A DNA stretch of 64,000 nt from contig NZ_JAAKGI010000008.1 in NCBI RefSeq assembly GCF_011762485.1, positions 1-64,000 on the forward strand, given 5' to 3'. The position numbers and the translations under genes were made by a program. This document shows positions 1 through 8,137 of this stretch, piece by piece. The notes under the pieces are model-generated. The model searched no databases. It was given only the letters and a program-made list of their open reading frames with translations, and had not been told where the DNA came from. The stretch comes from Yeosuana marina (GTDB taxonomy: Bacteria; Bacteroidota; Bacteroidia; Flavobacteriales; Flavobacteriaceae). Each line of letters starts with the position of its first letter. Within the stretch, counting starts at the first letter, position 1.

Positions 1-136
1 ATACTGATAATCATATAATTATAAATATTTTGTTTCTATTTGATATACTAAAAAGTCGGGATGACAGGATTACCTTTTATTTTATAATACACTGTTTTAC
101 AGTATTTTAAGCGATTTTATTTTGGTAGATTCACCT

Positions 137-190
137 AATTGTACACTAAAGTCAAAAAGAACTATTTAAAAACAAATTTTATTTGTTTTT
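137..190 (+). repeat. Orphan copy of the prophage left terminus
   Basis: These 54 bases match 17350-17403, the outer left end of the Mu-like prophage, with only three mismatches and in the same orientation. Both copies begin exactly at AATTGTACAC and similarity stops abruptly on both sides. It could be the remaining end of a second, deleted Mu-like element. It could also be a transposase-recognised end left by an old rearrangement. Confidence 0.75.
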
Positions 191-493
191 ATTAACTTAA
201 ATATACAAATTAAAACAAAGACTAAAAAATATATATTAAATATATTTTAATATTGTGAATTGCTTTCAGTTCTTTAAGAATTGCTTAATTATTCGCTGAC
301 AAGAACCAATTCTTATTTCATACAATTCTATAATTAAAAACTTATATTCTTTATTCAAGATAAGATGTAAAGAAACCTATAATAACTGAACAAAATAATT
401 GTCAGTCAGGTTTTAATTTATTAACACTATATTATAAAATATTAAAAAAAACATCATTTTATCGTATTTATTTATATTTAATCGATTAAATAT

Positions 494-501
494 TATATTT
501 G
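494..501 (+). promoter_or_regulatory. Promoter -7 box (TATATTTG)
   Basis: TATATTTG fits the Bacteroidetes -7 consensus TAnnTTTG and lies 28 bp before the ATG at 530. No clean -33 TTG is found at the usual spacing, so this is a moderate call. It suggests the truncated gene kept its native promoter. Confidence 0.4.
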
Positions 502-529
502 TAAGAATTTAATCACTTATATTATTACA

Positions 530-691
530 ATGAAAGCAAAATTACCTACTCTATTCAAATTACTATTTGCTATATTTTTTCTTTTATTTATAAAAAAAAT
601 TGAAGCCCAAACAAACCCCAACGAGACTGTAAACGACAACTCATCAGGAAGTACAGTCTCTAGCAATTTAAATAACAATCTAACGACATAA
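530..691 (+). pseudogene. N-terminal fragment of a secreted protein
   Basis: An ATG opens a 53-codon frame. It encodes a lysine-containing start, a hydrophobic core (about residues 9-21) and an Ala-Gln that looks like a signal-peptidase I site. After that comes an Asn/Ser/Thr-rich stretch that ends in TAA. This is how many flavobacterial secreted proteins begin, but almost no mature protein follows. The last codons run into the broken end of a Crp/Fnr gene on the other strand. I infer that the rest of the gene was lost in a rearrangement. A genuine small secreted peptide is the alternative. The parent family cannot be identified from what is left. Confidence 0.45.
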
Positions 692-929
692 CACAGGTTT
701 CTTGTGGCTGTACATAATACAGTAAAATCTCTCGATCTTCATTAACTTGGAAAACACGAATGGAGCCTTTTAAAACAATTGGCAATACTTTTAAATATTG
801 GCCTTCTCTTATTAACAACTCGCCTTTTGCGAATGATTGAATTTCTCCAACGTTTTGGATTTCCTGCTTTAGTTCAGGTTCTCTGGCAGGAGTGAATTTA
901 GAGAAATCGATAGCAGAATCTTTACCCAT
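660..929 (-). pseudogene. Truncated Crp/Fnr regulator (N-terminal half)
   Basis: The 89 residues match the first part of the cyclic-nucleotide-binding fold seen in the intact regulator at 3990-4616: 'FAKGELLIREGQYLKVLPIV' aligns with 'PKGTEILREGQYVKVVPIV', and 'YYVQPQETCVMS' with 'YYIQPNESCIMS'. Family members run to about 200 residues and end in a helix-turn-helix. Here the similarity stops just after residue 83 and the frame closes at 660. The DNA-binding domain is absent, so the product is probably non-functional. The break coincides with the end of another fragment (530-691), which marks a recombination junction. Confidence 0.7.
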
Positions 930-1018
930 AGTTAAATAAAGTAATACTTAACAAAGTTAGTAAATTCAATTAACTAGGCTTAATTTTAAACCTTTAACAA
1001 GAAATGAATTAGAGCTAT

Positions 1019-1348
1019 TTATTTTGATATTTCAACTTGATTTATTTGAATTACCGGAGTTATGTTTGTGTAGTTTTTGATGTCCTCCTGAAGTTTTTCT
1101 GCATTAGGCCCAAAAACCTCCATGAAACCCTCCAAAGTTTCAAAATAGTAGTGGCACATGGCCACAAAAGATGATTTTATTTCGGGGTTTTGCATATCCA
1201 CGCCTCGTTCTACGGTAACTTTAATAAATTTTTCTGACCTGGAGAGCAACTCAATAGACATAGGCATATGTTTATTAAGATAATAATCAAAATCAAACTC
1301 GTAATTGTCTTTTACCGGATAGATACTTGAAATGTTTACCATATTCAT
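1019..1348 (-). CDS. EthD-family small protein
   Basis: A 109-residue protein with the EthD/ferredoxin-like dimeric alpha-beta barrel pattern: an N-terminal strand with 'SSIYP', the conserved 'YYLNKHMPMSIELL' segment around residues 22-35, and a 'SFVAMCHYYFETLEGFMEVF' helix in the middle. EthD-like proteins are small oxygenases, isomerases or heme-independent stress proteins of uncertain substrate. The gene lies 22 bp after the SDR gene, on the same strand, and the redoxin gene lies upstream of both, so the three probably form one transcript. The true start could be the second Met (codon 3). The family is fairly sure. The function is not. Confidence 0.75.
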   Translation of the reverse strand: MNMVNISSIYPVKDNYEFDFDYYLNKHMPMSIELLSRSEKFIKVTVERGVDMQNPEIKSSFVAMCHYYFETLEGFMEVFGPNAEKLQEDIKNYTNITPVIQINQVEISK

Positions 1349-1370
1349 ATTTCTTTTATAGATTTAAAAC

Positions 1371-2375
1371 TTAATTCTTATTCATTTTCATGTTAGAGGC
1401 TTGCTTCCGTACCATTTCATTAATCTGGATATCGATACTTTCTTTCCAATGAATTTTTGGTTTGTAATTTAAAACCTGTTCTGCTCTTATATTTGTTGCA
1501 TTGGTTTCCTCCAATAATAAAACAATGGCTGGAACAATTAATGGGTCTCCCGGAATAATTTTATGGATGAGCTGCATCAATCTGGCAAAGCCATATGCAA
1601 ATTTAAAAGATACACTAAAGAAAGGGAGCGGATAACTGTATTCTTTATGTAAATAGCTAAACACCTCTCTAACTGTTGGTATTTCTTTGCCAACAATATC
1701 AACAACATAAAATTTTTCTTGTAACTGAGCTGTAACCGTTTGCTTAAAAGCCAGTCCAATGTCCCTCCCATCAATTAATGGCAATGTTGTTTTACCTTTA
1801 TTGATCCATGGAACTAGATACGTTTTCAATCGGGGCAACAAGATGGGCAATAAGCCAAGTGCATAATTCTTCCCTGTAAAATAGCCCACTCTTAGAATAA
1901 TTACATCCATGCCTTGCCGGCTCACTTTCTTTAAATGATTTTCAATTTTTATAATGCTGTCATAATGAGGCCAGATTTTATTTAGTTTTCTACTGGAATG
2001 GACCAAATTTTGTTCAATAGGGTTTGAGGTAATGGCAGATAGAAAAATAAAACGCTTAACACCATTTTTTAATGCACTATTGATAACGTTAATGGTTGGT
2101 GCATAAAAATATTTTTTGGAATCTTCATCACTTCCATTCATTTCTGCCCATGCTGCAGTATGGCAAATAATATCTGCTCTTTCTGTTAGTATCTCAATAT
2201 ATTCTTTATCGGACAAGTCTCCAATAAGGGTTTCTCCCTGATACCAATCGGGAAGTTTTGACTTGGTTCGACAAGCAGCAATCACATTGCTCCTTTCCAA
2301 ACCATTTCTATTGAACTCTTCCAAAATATGGCTACCCACAAATCCTGCAGCTCCTGTTACAACTATATTATCCAT
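1371..2375 (-). CDS. NAD-dependent epimerase/dehydratase (extended SDR)
   Basis: This 334-residue protein starts with the Rossmann dinucleotide motif TGAAGFVG (about residues 7-14), followed by an acidic/basic cofactor-selecting region. It keeps 'GDLSD' and 'DIICHTAAWAEM' (strand 4 with the His-Ala-Ala signature of extended SDRs). The catalytic Tyr-Lys pair is hard to place: 'YDSIIK' has one residue too many for the usual YxxxK, so activity is uncertain. The substrate is probably a nucleotide sugar or a steroid/flavonoid-like ketone, but nothing identifies it. Its start overlaps the end of the redoxin gene by 8 bp, which implies translational coupling. Confidence 0.8.
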   Translation of the reverse strand: MDNIVVTGAAGFVGSHILEEFNRNGLERSNVIAACRTKSKLPDWYQGETLIGDLSDKEYIEILTERADIICHTAAWAEMNGSDEDSKKYFYAPTINVINSALKNGVKRFIFLSAITSNPIEQNLVHSSRKLNKIWPHYDSIIKIENHLKKVSRQGMDVIILRVGYFTGKNYALGLLPILLPRLKTYLVPWINKGKTTLPLIDGRDIGLAFKQTVTAQLQEKFYVVDIVGKEIPTVREVFSYLHKEYSYPLPFFSVSFKFAYGFARLMQLIHKIIPGDPLIVPAIVLLLEETNATNIRAEQVLNYKPKIHWKESIDIQINEMVRKQASNMKMNKN

Positions 2376-2904
2376 TGTTTTTATTTAAAATTTCACTTAT
2401 AGGCAAATGGTCTGAAAAATCCTTACCGTAATGAGCTTTCACAATGACATAATCTTCAGAAATCAGAAAATCGGCTGGGATGGTGTTTCTTTTAAAAAAT
2501 GACCTCGTGTTGAAAAATTCACTTTTTACAGCTTGCATGACTTTTTTCATATTAACTATTGTTCTTAATTTTCCTATAAAACCACCTTCAACACCGTAAA
2601 GCTTGTATATCCGTAGATCTGGATCGGGAATTATAGGAAACGGTGGATTTTGTTTTCCAGCATACTTAAAAATGTCTTCCTTGGTTGAATTAAAAAAAGT
2701 AATCACCTCAATATTATGACCCTTGAAAATATCATGGTTATTGATAAGACTCTGTAATCTTAAATTACAAAAAGGACAGGACGCATCCCTAAAAAAAGTC
2801 AATACTACTTTCTTTCCCTTAAAATCTGCTAACTGAATTTTATTGCCCAAAAAATCTTTGACCTCAAAATTTTTTGGTTTAGTGTTTTCTGTAATTCTTC
2901 CCAT
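2368..2904 (-). CDS. Redoxin / AhpC-TSA family protein
   Basis: A 178-residue thioredoxin-fold protein. The front half reads 'VVLTFFRDASCPFCNLRLQS', with a CPFC motif at residues 43-46 after the second strand. This is the position of the peroxidatic cysteine in AhpC/TSA peroxiredoxins and of the CxxC in thioredoxins. A cis-proline segment 'PFPIIPDPD' follows. There is no signal peptide, so it should act in the cytoplasm, most likely as a peroxiredoxin-like reductase. It is the first gene of a probable three-gene leftward operon with the SDR and EthD genes. Confidence 0.8.
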   Translation of the reverse strand: MGRITENTKPKNFEVKDFLGNKIQLADFKGKKVVLTFFRDASCPFCNLRLQSLINNHDIFKGHNIEVITFFNSTKEDIFKYAGKQNPPFPIIPDPDLRIYKLYGVEGGFIGKLRTIVNMKKVMQAVKSEFFNTRSFFKRNTIPADFLISEDYVIVKAHYGKDFSDHLPISEILNKNNG

Positions 2905-2966
2905 TTAGCATCCATTTTTCTTAAGGCAAAACTAACGGGATTGGAGTTGAAAAAAATTGATGTATG

Positions 2967-3536
2967 TTAGGAAATTAACTTGGAGCGTATTCTGCTCAAA
3001 CTTTCAGGATGAATGCCCAAATATTTGGCAACTTTATTCACAGGTATTTTTTCAATGATTTCAGGTCGTTCATTTAAAAGTTGCAAATAGACCTCTTCCG
3101 CTGATTTGGTTAAAAAGTCATTTTCACGTTTCACCTTTGTAATAAAAAACTGTTCTGTAACATACCTGCCAAATTGATTGGCCACCATCGAGGTTTTATA
3201 AGCTTCTTCCAAATCCCATTTATAAAAAAACTCGACCTCACAATCTGTCAACGCCATGGTTTGGATTTCTGAAGGTGTAGCCAATAAAAAAGACGTATAA
3301 GAACAAATGAAATAATTAGGAAAGATAAAGTCTATGATTTTTATTTCCCCATCTCGTTCTATGGAACTCTCCAAAATTCCATCCAATAAAAAATAGGCGC
3401 TATGTTCTATTTGTCCGTAACGGGTTATTATATCATGCTTTTTGAACTTTTTTCTATAGGTAGGAAATGGACAAGTATCAATTTTGTCACTAGGCTGCTT
3501 AATTATATTTTTATTGATGAATTGCTTAATATCCAT
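2967..3536 (-). CDS. Crp/Fnr family transcriptional regulator
   Basis: The 189 residues give an N-terminal cyclic-nucleotide-binding-like barrel ('ITRYGQIEHSAYFLLDGILE') and a C-terminal helix-turn-helix with 'VNKVAKYLGIHPESLSRIRS'. This recognition helix is typical of flavobacterial Crp-like proteins that bind no known ligand. It is very close in layout to the gene at 5158-5733, which ends in the same 'LGIHPESLSRIR', so the two are likely paralogues. No cysteine cluster for an Fe-S centre is seen. Targets are unknown. A hairpin just upstream separates it from the DUF2892 gene. Confidence 0.85.
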   Translation of the reverse strand: MDIKQFINKNIIKQPSDKIDTCPFPTYRKKFKKHDIITRYGQIEHSAYFLLDGILESSIERDGEIKIIDFIFPNYFICSYTSFLLATPSEIQTMALTDCEVEFFYKWDLEEAYKTSMVANQFGRYVTEQFFITKVKRENDFLTKSAEEVYLQLLNERPEIIEKIPVNKVAKYLGIHPESLSRIRSKLIS

Positions 3537-3585
3537 TTAAAACACTAATATTTTTTACCATAAAGGTAAAAAATCATTCAAAATA

Positions 3586-3615
3586 GAGATGCTTATCTTG
3601 TCTAACAAGCATCTC
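3586..3615 (-). terminator. Hairpin terminator after the DUF2892 gene
   Basis: GAGATGCTT (3586-3594) pairs perfectly with AAGCATCTC (3607-3615) around a 12-nt loop, and the leftward strand becomes T-rich beyond it. It lies between the end of the DUF2892 gene (3639) and the next regulator. Confidence 0.5.
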
Positions 3616-3638
3616 CATTCAAAGTTTAAATACCACGT

Positions 3639-3848
3639 TTACTGTTTTTTGACAGGGCATGATGATATACCAAAAATCCTATAGATAGGACAAAAATTGA
3701 TTATGCTCGTCAGTGCAAAAACCCCTGCTATTACCAGTAACACAACGCCCAAAGTTCCAGACACAACATCCATAAAATAAAGTAGTGCAAACGTTATGGC
3801 AATAAGTAGTCTAATGATTCTGTCGGCATTTCCCATGTTTTTTTTCAT
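3639..3848 (-). CDS. DUF2892 (YgaP-type transmembrane) protein
   Basis: A 69-residue membrane protein starting 'MKKNMGNADRIIRLLIAI', with two hydrophobic helices (about residues 12-28 and 33-52) and a 'CPIYRIFGISSCP' tail holding two cysteines. It matches the membrane part of YgaP, a rhodanese-linked inner-membrane protein. A close relative sits at 62245-62448 at the end of the sulfide operon. A role in sulfur-species handling is therefore an inference from context. It lies downstream of a Crp/Fnr gene, as the other copy also does over a longer distance. Confidence 0.8.
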   Translation of the reverse strand: MKKNMGNADRIIRLLIAITFALLYFMDVVSGTLGVVLLVIAGVFALTSIINFCPIYRIFGISSCPVKKQ

Positions 3849-3989
3849 AATTGATAATTTTAAAGTTTAACAAGAGAACCCAAAGAATGTACTCTTTCAA
3901 CTTTTAAAGATGATAGAGATAACTTTCTGAAAATTCTATTGGTCAAAATTAACAACTAATAAAACCCTGTACAGTGACTATGGTCACCA

Positions 3990-4616
3990 CTAAAGGACTT
4001 CAATGCTGTTTTTATGCTGGATTACCTTACCGTCAGTAACGAGCTTTTTTATTACTCTTGTAATGACTTCCCTTGCGGAACCTAGTTCATTAGCAATTTG
4101 CCTATGGGAAATTTTTAAAGGGTTTTTATCTGTTATTCTTACTTTTTCAACCAGATAATTATATAATCTGACATCCATTTTTTCAAATAACACATGTTGG
4201 ATGGTATCAATAAGGTCAAAATACCTCAAATTATACTGGCTGTAAAACAGGTTGTTTATATCTGGATATTCTTTGACCCATTCATTTATTTTGTTAATGG
4301 GAAGCAAAAGAGCTACCGTATCTTCCTCTGTTACAGCAAACACCTTACTTGGTTCATTTTTAATACCAGACGAAAAGGACATTATGCAACTCTCATTGGG
4401 CTGGATATAATACAATAACAACTCTTTGTCTTCATAACGCGAACACACTTTTATAAGTCCCTGTAAAACTATGGGGACAACTTTAACATATTGCCCTTCT
4501 CGTAATATCTCTGTGCCTTTTGGAATTTGCTTCTCAGTAGCATTGCTTATTATTTCCGAAATTAACCCTTGGGACAGTTTTAGATCCATTTTTAATGTTC
4601 CGGAAAATGTTATCAT
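3990..4616 (-). CDS. Crp/Fnr family transcriptional regulator
   Basis: A full-length (208-residue) Crp/Fnr protein. It has a cupin-like effector domain to about residue 120, the dimer helix, and a C-terminal winged helix with 'ISHRQIANELGSAREVITRV', the canonical Fnr-type recognition helix. Cys residues are few and do not form the Fnr iron-sulfur pattern. Its first 90 residues are clearly related to the truncated gene at 660-929 and to the sulfide-operon regulator at 58301. It is likely to control the nearby membrane/sulfur genes, but no operator was identified. Confidence 0.88.
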   Translation of the reverse strand: MITFSGTLKMDLKLSQGLISEIISNATEKQIPKGTEILREGQYVKVVPIVLQGLIKVCSRYEDKELLLYYIQPNESCIMSFSSGIKNEPSKVFAVTEEDTVALLLPINKINEWVKEYPDINNLFYSQYNLRYFDLIDTIQHVLFEKMDVRLYNYLVEKVRITDKNPLKISHRQIANELGSAREVITRVIKKLVTDGKVIQHKNSIEVL

Positions 4617-4655
4617 ATTTTTTACTTTTTGTTTTATAGCTAATATAAAATATTG

Positions 4656-5105
4656 CTATTCTACTTTCTTTTGTGGTTTGTTAAACTTAATAAAACTTAA
4701 AGTTCCGATTAAATACGTAATAACTATAAAGGCTATTGCTGAAAATAATATTTTATGAGGAGATTTAATAAAGAAAAGTGAAACCTCAACAGGATAAAAA
4801 TATTCCAGAACTAACCTAGATATCCACAAAACAGTAAGTAAAGCACTTACCATGAATGAATCCTTTATAGATTTCAGTTTTGAAAAATATATCGAAATTA
4901 ATCCCAAGGTTAATAAAAACCCACAGATGGCATAGGTGGCTAAATAATAGAAATGGTCTCTAACATTTGCCTCCATTGAATTGAAAATTTGAGGGCTGTA
5001 GCCAAAAGTTGGCATGAAAATATGGGCGACTCCTATAATCATTGTAAAGATTCCCCCTATCAATAATGCCCTGCTTAAAAATTTGTTTTGTGCTCTGAAC
5101 TCCAT
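4656..5105 (-). CDS. Four-helix membrane protein of unknown function
   Basis: 149 residues with four predicted membrane helices (about 14-33, 53-73, 84-104 and 118-138). A short polar loop, 'FGYSPQIFNSMEANVRDHFY', lies between helices 1 and 2. No enzyme motif is visible. It lies between two Crp/Fnr genes on the same strand. Similar small membrane proteins are frequent in flavobacteria without a known role. The reading frame and topology are convincing. The function is unknown. Confidence 0.7.
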   Translation of the reverse strand: MEFRAQNKFLSRALLIGGIFTMIIGVAHIFMPTFGYSPQIFNSMEANVRDHFYYLATYAICGFLLTLGLISIYFSKLKSIKDSFMVSALLTVLWISRLVLEYFYPVEVSLFFIKSPHKILFSAIAFIVITYLIGTLSFIKFNKPQKKVE

Positions 5106-5157
5106 AATTTATTCTTTTATTTTTTTGTAAAATTAGAGTTCAACAATTCTATAGAAG

Positions 5158-5733
5158 TTAACCTAGGTTAGTTTTTTTTCTTATTCTACTAAGGCTTTCT
5201 GGGTGAATTCCTAAATATTGGGCAATTCGTTTAACAGGGATGTGCTTAACTATTTCGGGTTTGGTATTAAGGATTTCTATATAAATCTCCTCAGAGGTTT
5301 TGGTCAGAAATGTTTTTTCTTTTTCCAATTTATCCAGAAAGAACTTTTCTTTTAAATACCTCCCCAATTTATTTAGGGTCAAAGAAGTTTCAAATCCTTT
5401 TTTTAAATCTTCTTTCTCAATATACTCTACTTTGCAGTTTGTAGAGGCCAGAACTTTAATATCAGAAGGCGTATCTAAAAGATAAGAGTTGTAAGCAGAG
5501 AAAAAATTACCTGGCAAAATAATGTCAATGACCTTATCATCACCATCATCATCAATAATGCACAAAACGGTGCCTTCTATTAAATAATACCCCTTTTTTT
5601 CTATCTGTCCAAAATCGGTAATGACTTCTCCTTTATTAAAACTTCCAGAAAAAATTTGTATTTGTAATGGATTATTCTTTAAATCAATTTGATTGTCGAT
5701 GTGCTCTTGAATGAACTTTTCTATATACTTCAT
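5158..5733 (-). CDS. Crp/Fnr family transcriptional regulator
   Basis: 191 residues. The barrel domain has 'ITDFGQIEKKGYYLIEGTVL' and the C-terminal helix-turn-helix 'VKRIAQYLGIHPESLSRIRK'. It is a paralogue of the regulator at 2967-3536: same length, same recognition helix and same 'KTSEEIYIEILN' linker type. The barrel contains an acidic loop, 'DDDGDDK', around residue 60. No ligand can be predicted. It is transcribed towards the 4-helix membrane gene with a 52-bp gap. Confidence 0.85.
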   Translation of the reverse strand: MKYIEKFIQEHIDNQIDLKNNPLQIQIFSGSFNKGEVITDFGQIEKKGYYLIEGTVLCIIDDDGDDKVIDIILPGNFFSAYNSYLLDTPSDIKVLASTNCKVEYIEKEDLKKGFETSLTLNKLGRYLKEKFFLDKLEKEKTFLTKTSEEIYIEILNTKPEIVKHIPVKRIAQYLGIHPESLSRIRKKTNLG

Positions 5734-5918
5734 TTCACTTCTCTTTATCGCTTTTGAAAATAAATGCTAAAGATATTTATTTATTGGCAATCTATTTTGT
5801 GGGTTTAAAAAACTATAAGGGTATCTCCACTTTAAAAACAAAATAATACTTTTTTTGATCTTTTCAATATTTTTCAACCCAGTTCCTTGCTTTAGACAAA
5901 GAATTATCAATTCCTGTG

Positions 5919-6206
5919 CTATCCCATTAAGAACCCCAATTGTTTACACACCTTACTTGGAATGAATTCTATGAATTTGTATTCAGCTAAATCATTTATT
6001 TTAAAAGGATCTTGATTAATGATATTTTGCAATTTGATTTCATCTTGAATATTTGTCAATATGATCCCTCCTGTTCTGGGAATTTTTCTTCCAGAAACCA
6101 AAAAGTTTCCCTGTTGATACTGTTCACTCAAATACTCAATATGGTCATTCAAATATTTATCTACTGTTTCTAAAGGAACTTTGTAAGTTAAACTGATTAT
6201 ATACAT
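5919..6206 (-). CDS. YciI-like protein
   Basis: 95 residues with the YCII-related fold: 'YIISLTYKVPLETVDKYLND' at the start, the conserved His of 'DHIEYLSEQY', 'GNFLVSGRKIPRTGGIIL' in the middle and 'DPFKINDLAEYKFIEFIPSK' at the end. These match the family hallmarks (His near residue 22, GR.PRTGG, DPF...A.Y.I.EF). YciI proteins are small dimeric enzymes or binding proteins of unclear substrate. The gene stands alone, in the same direction as its neighbours. Confidence 0.8.
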   Translation of the reverse strand: MYIISLTYKVPLETVDKYLNDHIEYLSEQYQQGNFLVSGRKIPRTGGIILTNIQDEIKLQNIINQDPFKINDLAEYKFIEFIPSKVCKQLGFLMG

Positions 6207-6273
6207 TTCTTATTCTTTTAAGTTTTTAATCTCTTATACTCCGTTATTATGAAAATAATCAAAAACAGCAAAT

Positions 6274-6630
6274 TTAAGAATAGTTATCCCAAACAAGATT
6301 ATATTCAATTATAGCACATAATTGATTGTTTTGGTTGAAAAAATTATGTTTTGTAATCATTTCACATCCTTCAATGTCAATCTCAAAAATTTGAATATCA
6401 ACTGTAAATACGTTTGTAAAAAACAGATCTTTTCTCTTGTCCAGAAACTTCTTTTTAACAGTAAAATCATGATTTGATCCACCTTGAAACATCCTTTCTT
6501 TATTTTCCTTAAAGTATCGTTTAATAGTCTTTTCAGAATATTTAAAGAATGATTCGTTTTCCATGACCATGTAATCATTAATATCCTCCTGACCATTTAC
6601 TTTATATGAAATACTATACATGTCAATCAT
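6274..6630 (-). CDS. Hypothetical protein
   Basis: 118 residues, soluble, rich in Lys, Phe and Asn, with no signal peptide, membrane helix or recognisable motif. The frame is open and codon use resembles the surrounding genes. A second ATG at codon 4 could be the start. It lies between the YciI-like gene and a hairpin that ends the DUF5777 operon. I do not recognise the family. Confidence 0.55.
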   Translation of the reverse strand: MIDMYSISYKVNGQEDINDYMVMENESFFKYSEKTIKRYFKENKERMFQGGSNHDFTVKKKFLDKRKDLFFTNVFTVDIQIFEIDIEGCEMITKHNFFNQNNQLCAIIEYNLVWDNYS

Positions 6631-6658
6631 TTAAAAAATACCAGATGAACTTAAAATG

Positions 6659-6685
6659 AATGCCATTCTAAAGACACCTGGCATT
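6659..6685 (-). terminator. Hairpin at the end of the DUF5777/YceI operon
   Basis: AATGCCA (6659-6665) pairs with TGGCATT (6679-6685), 26 bp after the DUF5777 stop on the leftward strand. The stem is short and the T-run weak, so this is a moderate terminator call. Confidence 0.4.
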
Positions 6686-6710
6686 TGGTTGCATTTCTCT
6701 TTTTCATATT

Positions 6711-7589
6711 CTACTTTCTTTTCCTTCCGGTTTGAAATGCTCTTGAAATATTGAAGCCAAAATGAATTCCTCCCTTAAAAAAATCATCTGTTGTTTCCGT
6801 AATGAAATCCCTCTCAACCATAGTTATGGAATTGGATAGGATAAGTTGAAATACGTGGCCTCCTGTTTCAATATCGATACCGATAGACAAAGAATTTTTT
6901 GTGTCTAAAGATTTTAATGGATTTACTGTATAAAAATACTCTGTGTTTAATGTGACTCGATTACTTAATTTAATTCGATTACCAAAACCAACTGCGAAAA
7001 TATCATGAGGATCAGCACCAATTCTTGTAGAATTGCTATGGATATAAGTTGGTGAAACTTGTAACGAAATTAAATTATTAATTTTACTGGCCATTAACAA
7101 TTGTGATGTATAGGCCAACCGTTTACTGAAACTCGGTTTATTTTCCGGATCATAGTCCTTTAGGCTTTTATATATCGTACTACCAAAAATGGAAACACTT
7201 ATTGGAAAAGATTTTTCTCCTTTACTTTGCCTAATCAACTTGTATTTAAAAAACCCATCATACGTTTTGTTAAAAGAGCTTCTTCCCAATCCTAGCATTA
7301 AGTTATCTGTCATGCTGTATTCAAAAGCAAACCGGATATTGGATTGGTCCAGACCAAACAATTCGTCGACCCCTTGGTTTATTCTACCAAACCTATGGGA
7401 AATCAAAAATTCCAATGTGCCTTTTTTTCTATTTTCTATTGAATGGCCATTCAAAATCCTGGTCCCCTTAAATGTGGATGAAATATATTCCTTTTTCTTA
7501 GGTGTTTCTTTATCCAATACATCCAATAGGTTTTGTGAAAAGGACGTAAAGGACAATAATATTATGATTAACGTTGTAAAATTTTTCAT
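6711..7589 (-). CDS. DUF5777 outer-membrane beta-barrel protein
   Basis: 292 residues with a clear signal peptide ending in 'SFTSFSQ'. A series of amphipathic strands follows, including 'GTLEFLISHRFGRINQGVDE', 'NIRFAFEYSMTDNLMLGLGR' and 'ISLQVSPTYIH'. This pattern and the C-terminal 'FFKGGIHFGFNISRAF' fit the DUF5777 barrel family of Bacteroidetes, which is usually encoded with YceI and c-type cytochrome proteins, as here. It should sit in the outer membrane. Transport or electron-transfer-related roles have been guessed for the family, but none is shown. It is the last gene of the 11.6-6.7 kb set. Confidence 0.8.
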   Translation of the reverse strand: MKNFTTLIIILLSFTSFSQNLLDVLDKETPKKKEYISSTFKGTRILNGHSIENRKKGTLEFLISHRFGRINQGVDELFGLDQSNIRFAFEYSMTDNLMLGLGRSSFNKTYDGFFKYKLIRQSKGEKSFPISVSIFGSTIYKSLKDYDPENKPSFSKRLAYTSQLLMASKINNLISLQVSPTYIHSNSTRIGADPHDIFAVGFGNRIKLSNRVTLNTEYFYTVNPLKSLDTKNSLSIGIDIETGGHVFQLILSNSITMVERDFITETTDDFFKGGIHFGFNISRAFQTGRKRK

Positions 7590-7592
7590 GAT

Positions 7593-8132
7593 TTAATTAT
7601 ATTCTTTATGATTAAGTGAAAATGATATTTCAATTGTTTTTGCGATATTATTTCTGACAACTGATGGAATTTTAATATCATAATCTGCTACCAAAACATT
7701 GAAGACCCCGGTTATGGAAACAATGTTGCCTTCTGCTTCAATATCTGCCTCAACTTCAATTTTATTACTAATACCATGTATTGTTAAGTCTCCTTCTATT
7801 AAGACAATACCAGTATTCCCTAAATCTTTTATGTTTAAAATTTTGCCAATAAACGTAGCTTTAGGAAACTTATCGGATTCGACATAGTTTTCATTAAAGT
7901 GCTCTTGCATCAATGACTTTTCGAACATGAAAGATTTCATCAACACCGATACAGCTATATCTCCACTTTCTACATCCATAATACTCAATACTTGATTGTT
8001 CAACGCTTTTATGTCTTCAACTGGAGAATGAGAAAAGAATGATATTGTACCTTGTTTGGTAATATATCTGTCTTGGGAGAAAGAAGTATTTACCATTAAA
8101 ATGAATGTGAAAATTGCATATATATATTTCAT
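7593..8132 (-). CDS. YceI-family periplasmic lipocalin-like protein
   Basis: 179 residues with a signal peptide ('FILMVNTSFSQ'), then a YceI-type barrel: 'TKQGTISFFSHSPVEDIKAL' near the start, 'FMFEKSLMQEHFNENYVESD' in the middle and 'GDLTIHGISNKIEVEADI' later. The last holds the conserved T.HGvt..v motif. YceI proteins bind isoprenoids or other amphiphiles in the periplasm. It ends 3 bp before the DUF5777 start and begins 5 bp after the OB-fold gene, so it is in a tight operon. Confidence 0.88.
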   Translation of the reverse strand: MKYIYAIFTFILMVNTSFSQDRYITKQGTISFFSHSPVEDIKALNNQVLSIMDVESGDIAVSVLMKSFMFEKSLMQEHFNENYVESDKFPKATFIGKILNIKDLGNTGIVLIEGDLTIHGISNKIEVEADIEAEGNIVSITGVFNVLVADYDIKIPSVVRNNIAKTIEISFSLNHKEYN

Positions 8133-8137
8133 CTTTT

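Larger units (their letters stand above)
1..529. other. AT-rich intergenic region
   Basis: No convincing reading frame is visible on either strand. The stretch holds an orphan copy of the prophage left-end sequence (137-190) and, near its right edge, a Bacteroidetes-type -7 promoter box in front of a truncated gene. Nothing else was recognised. Confidence 0.6.
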
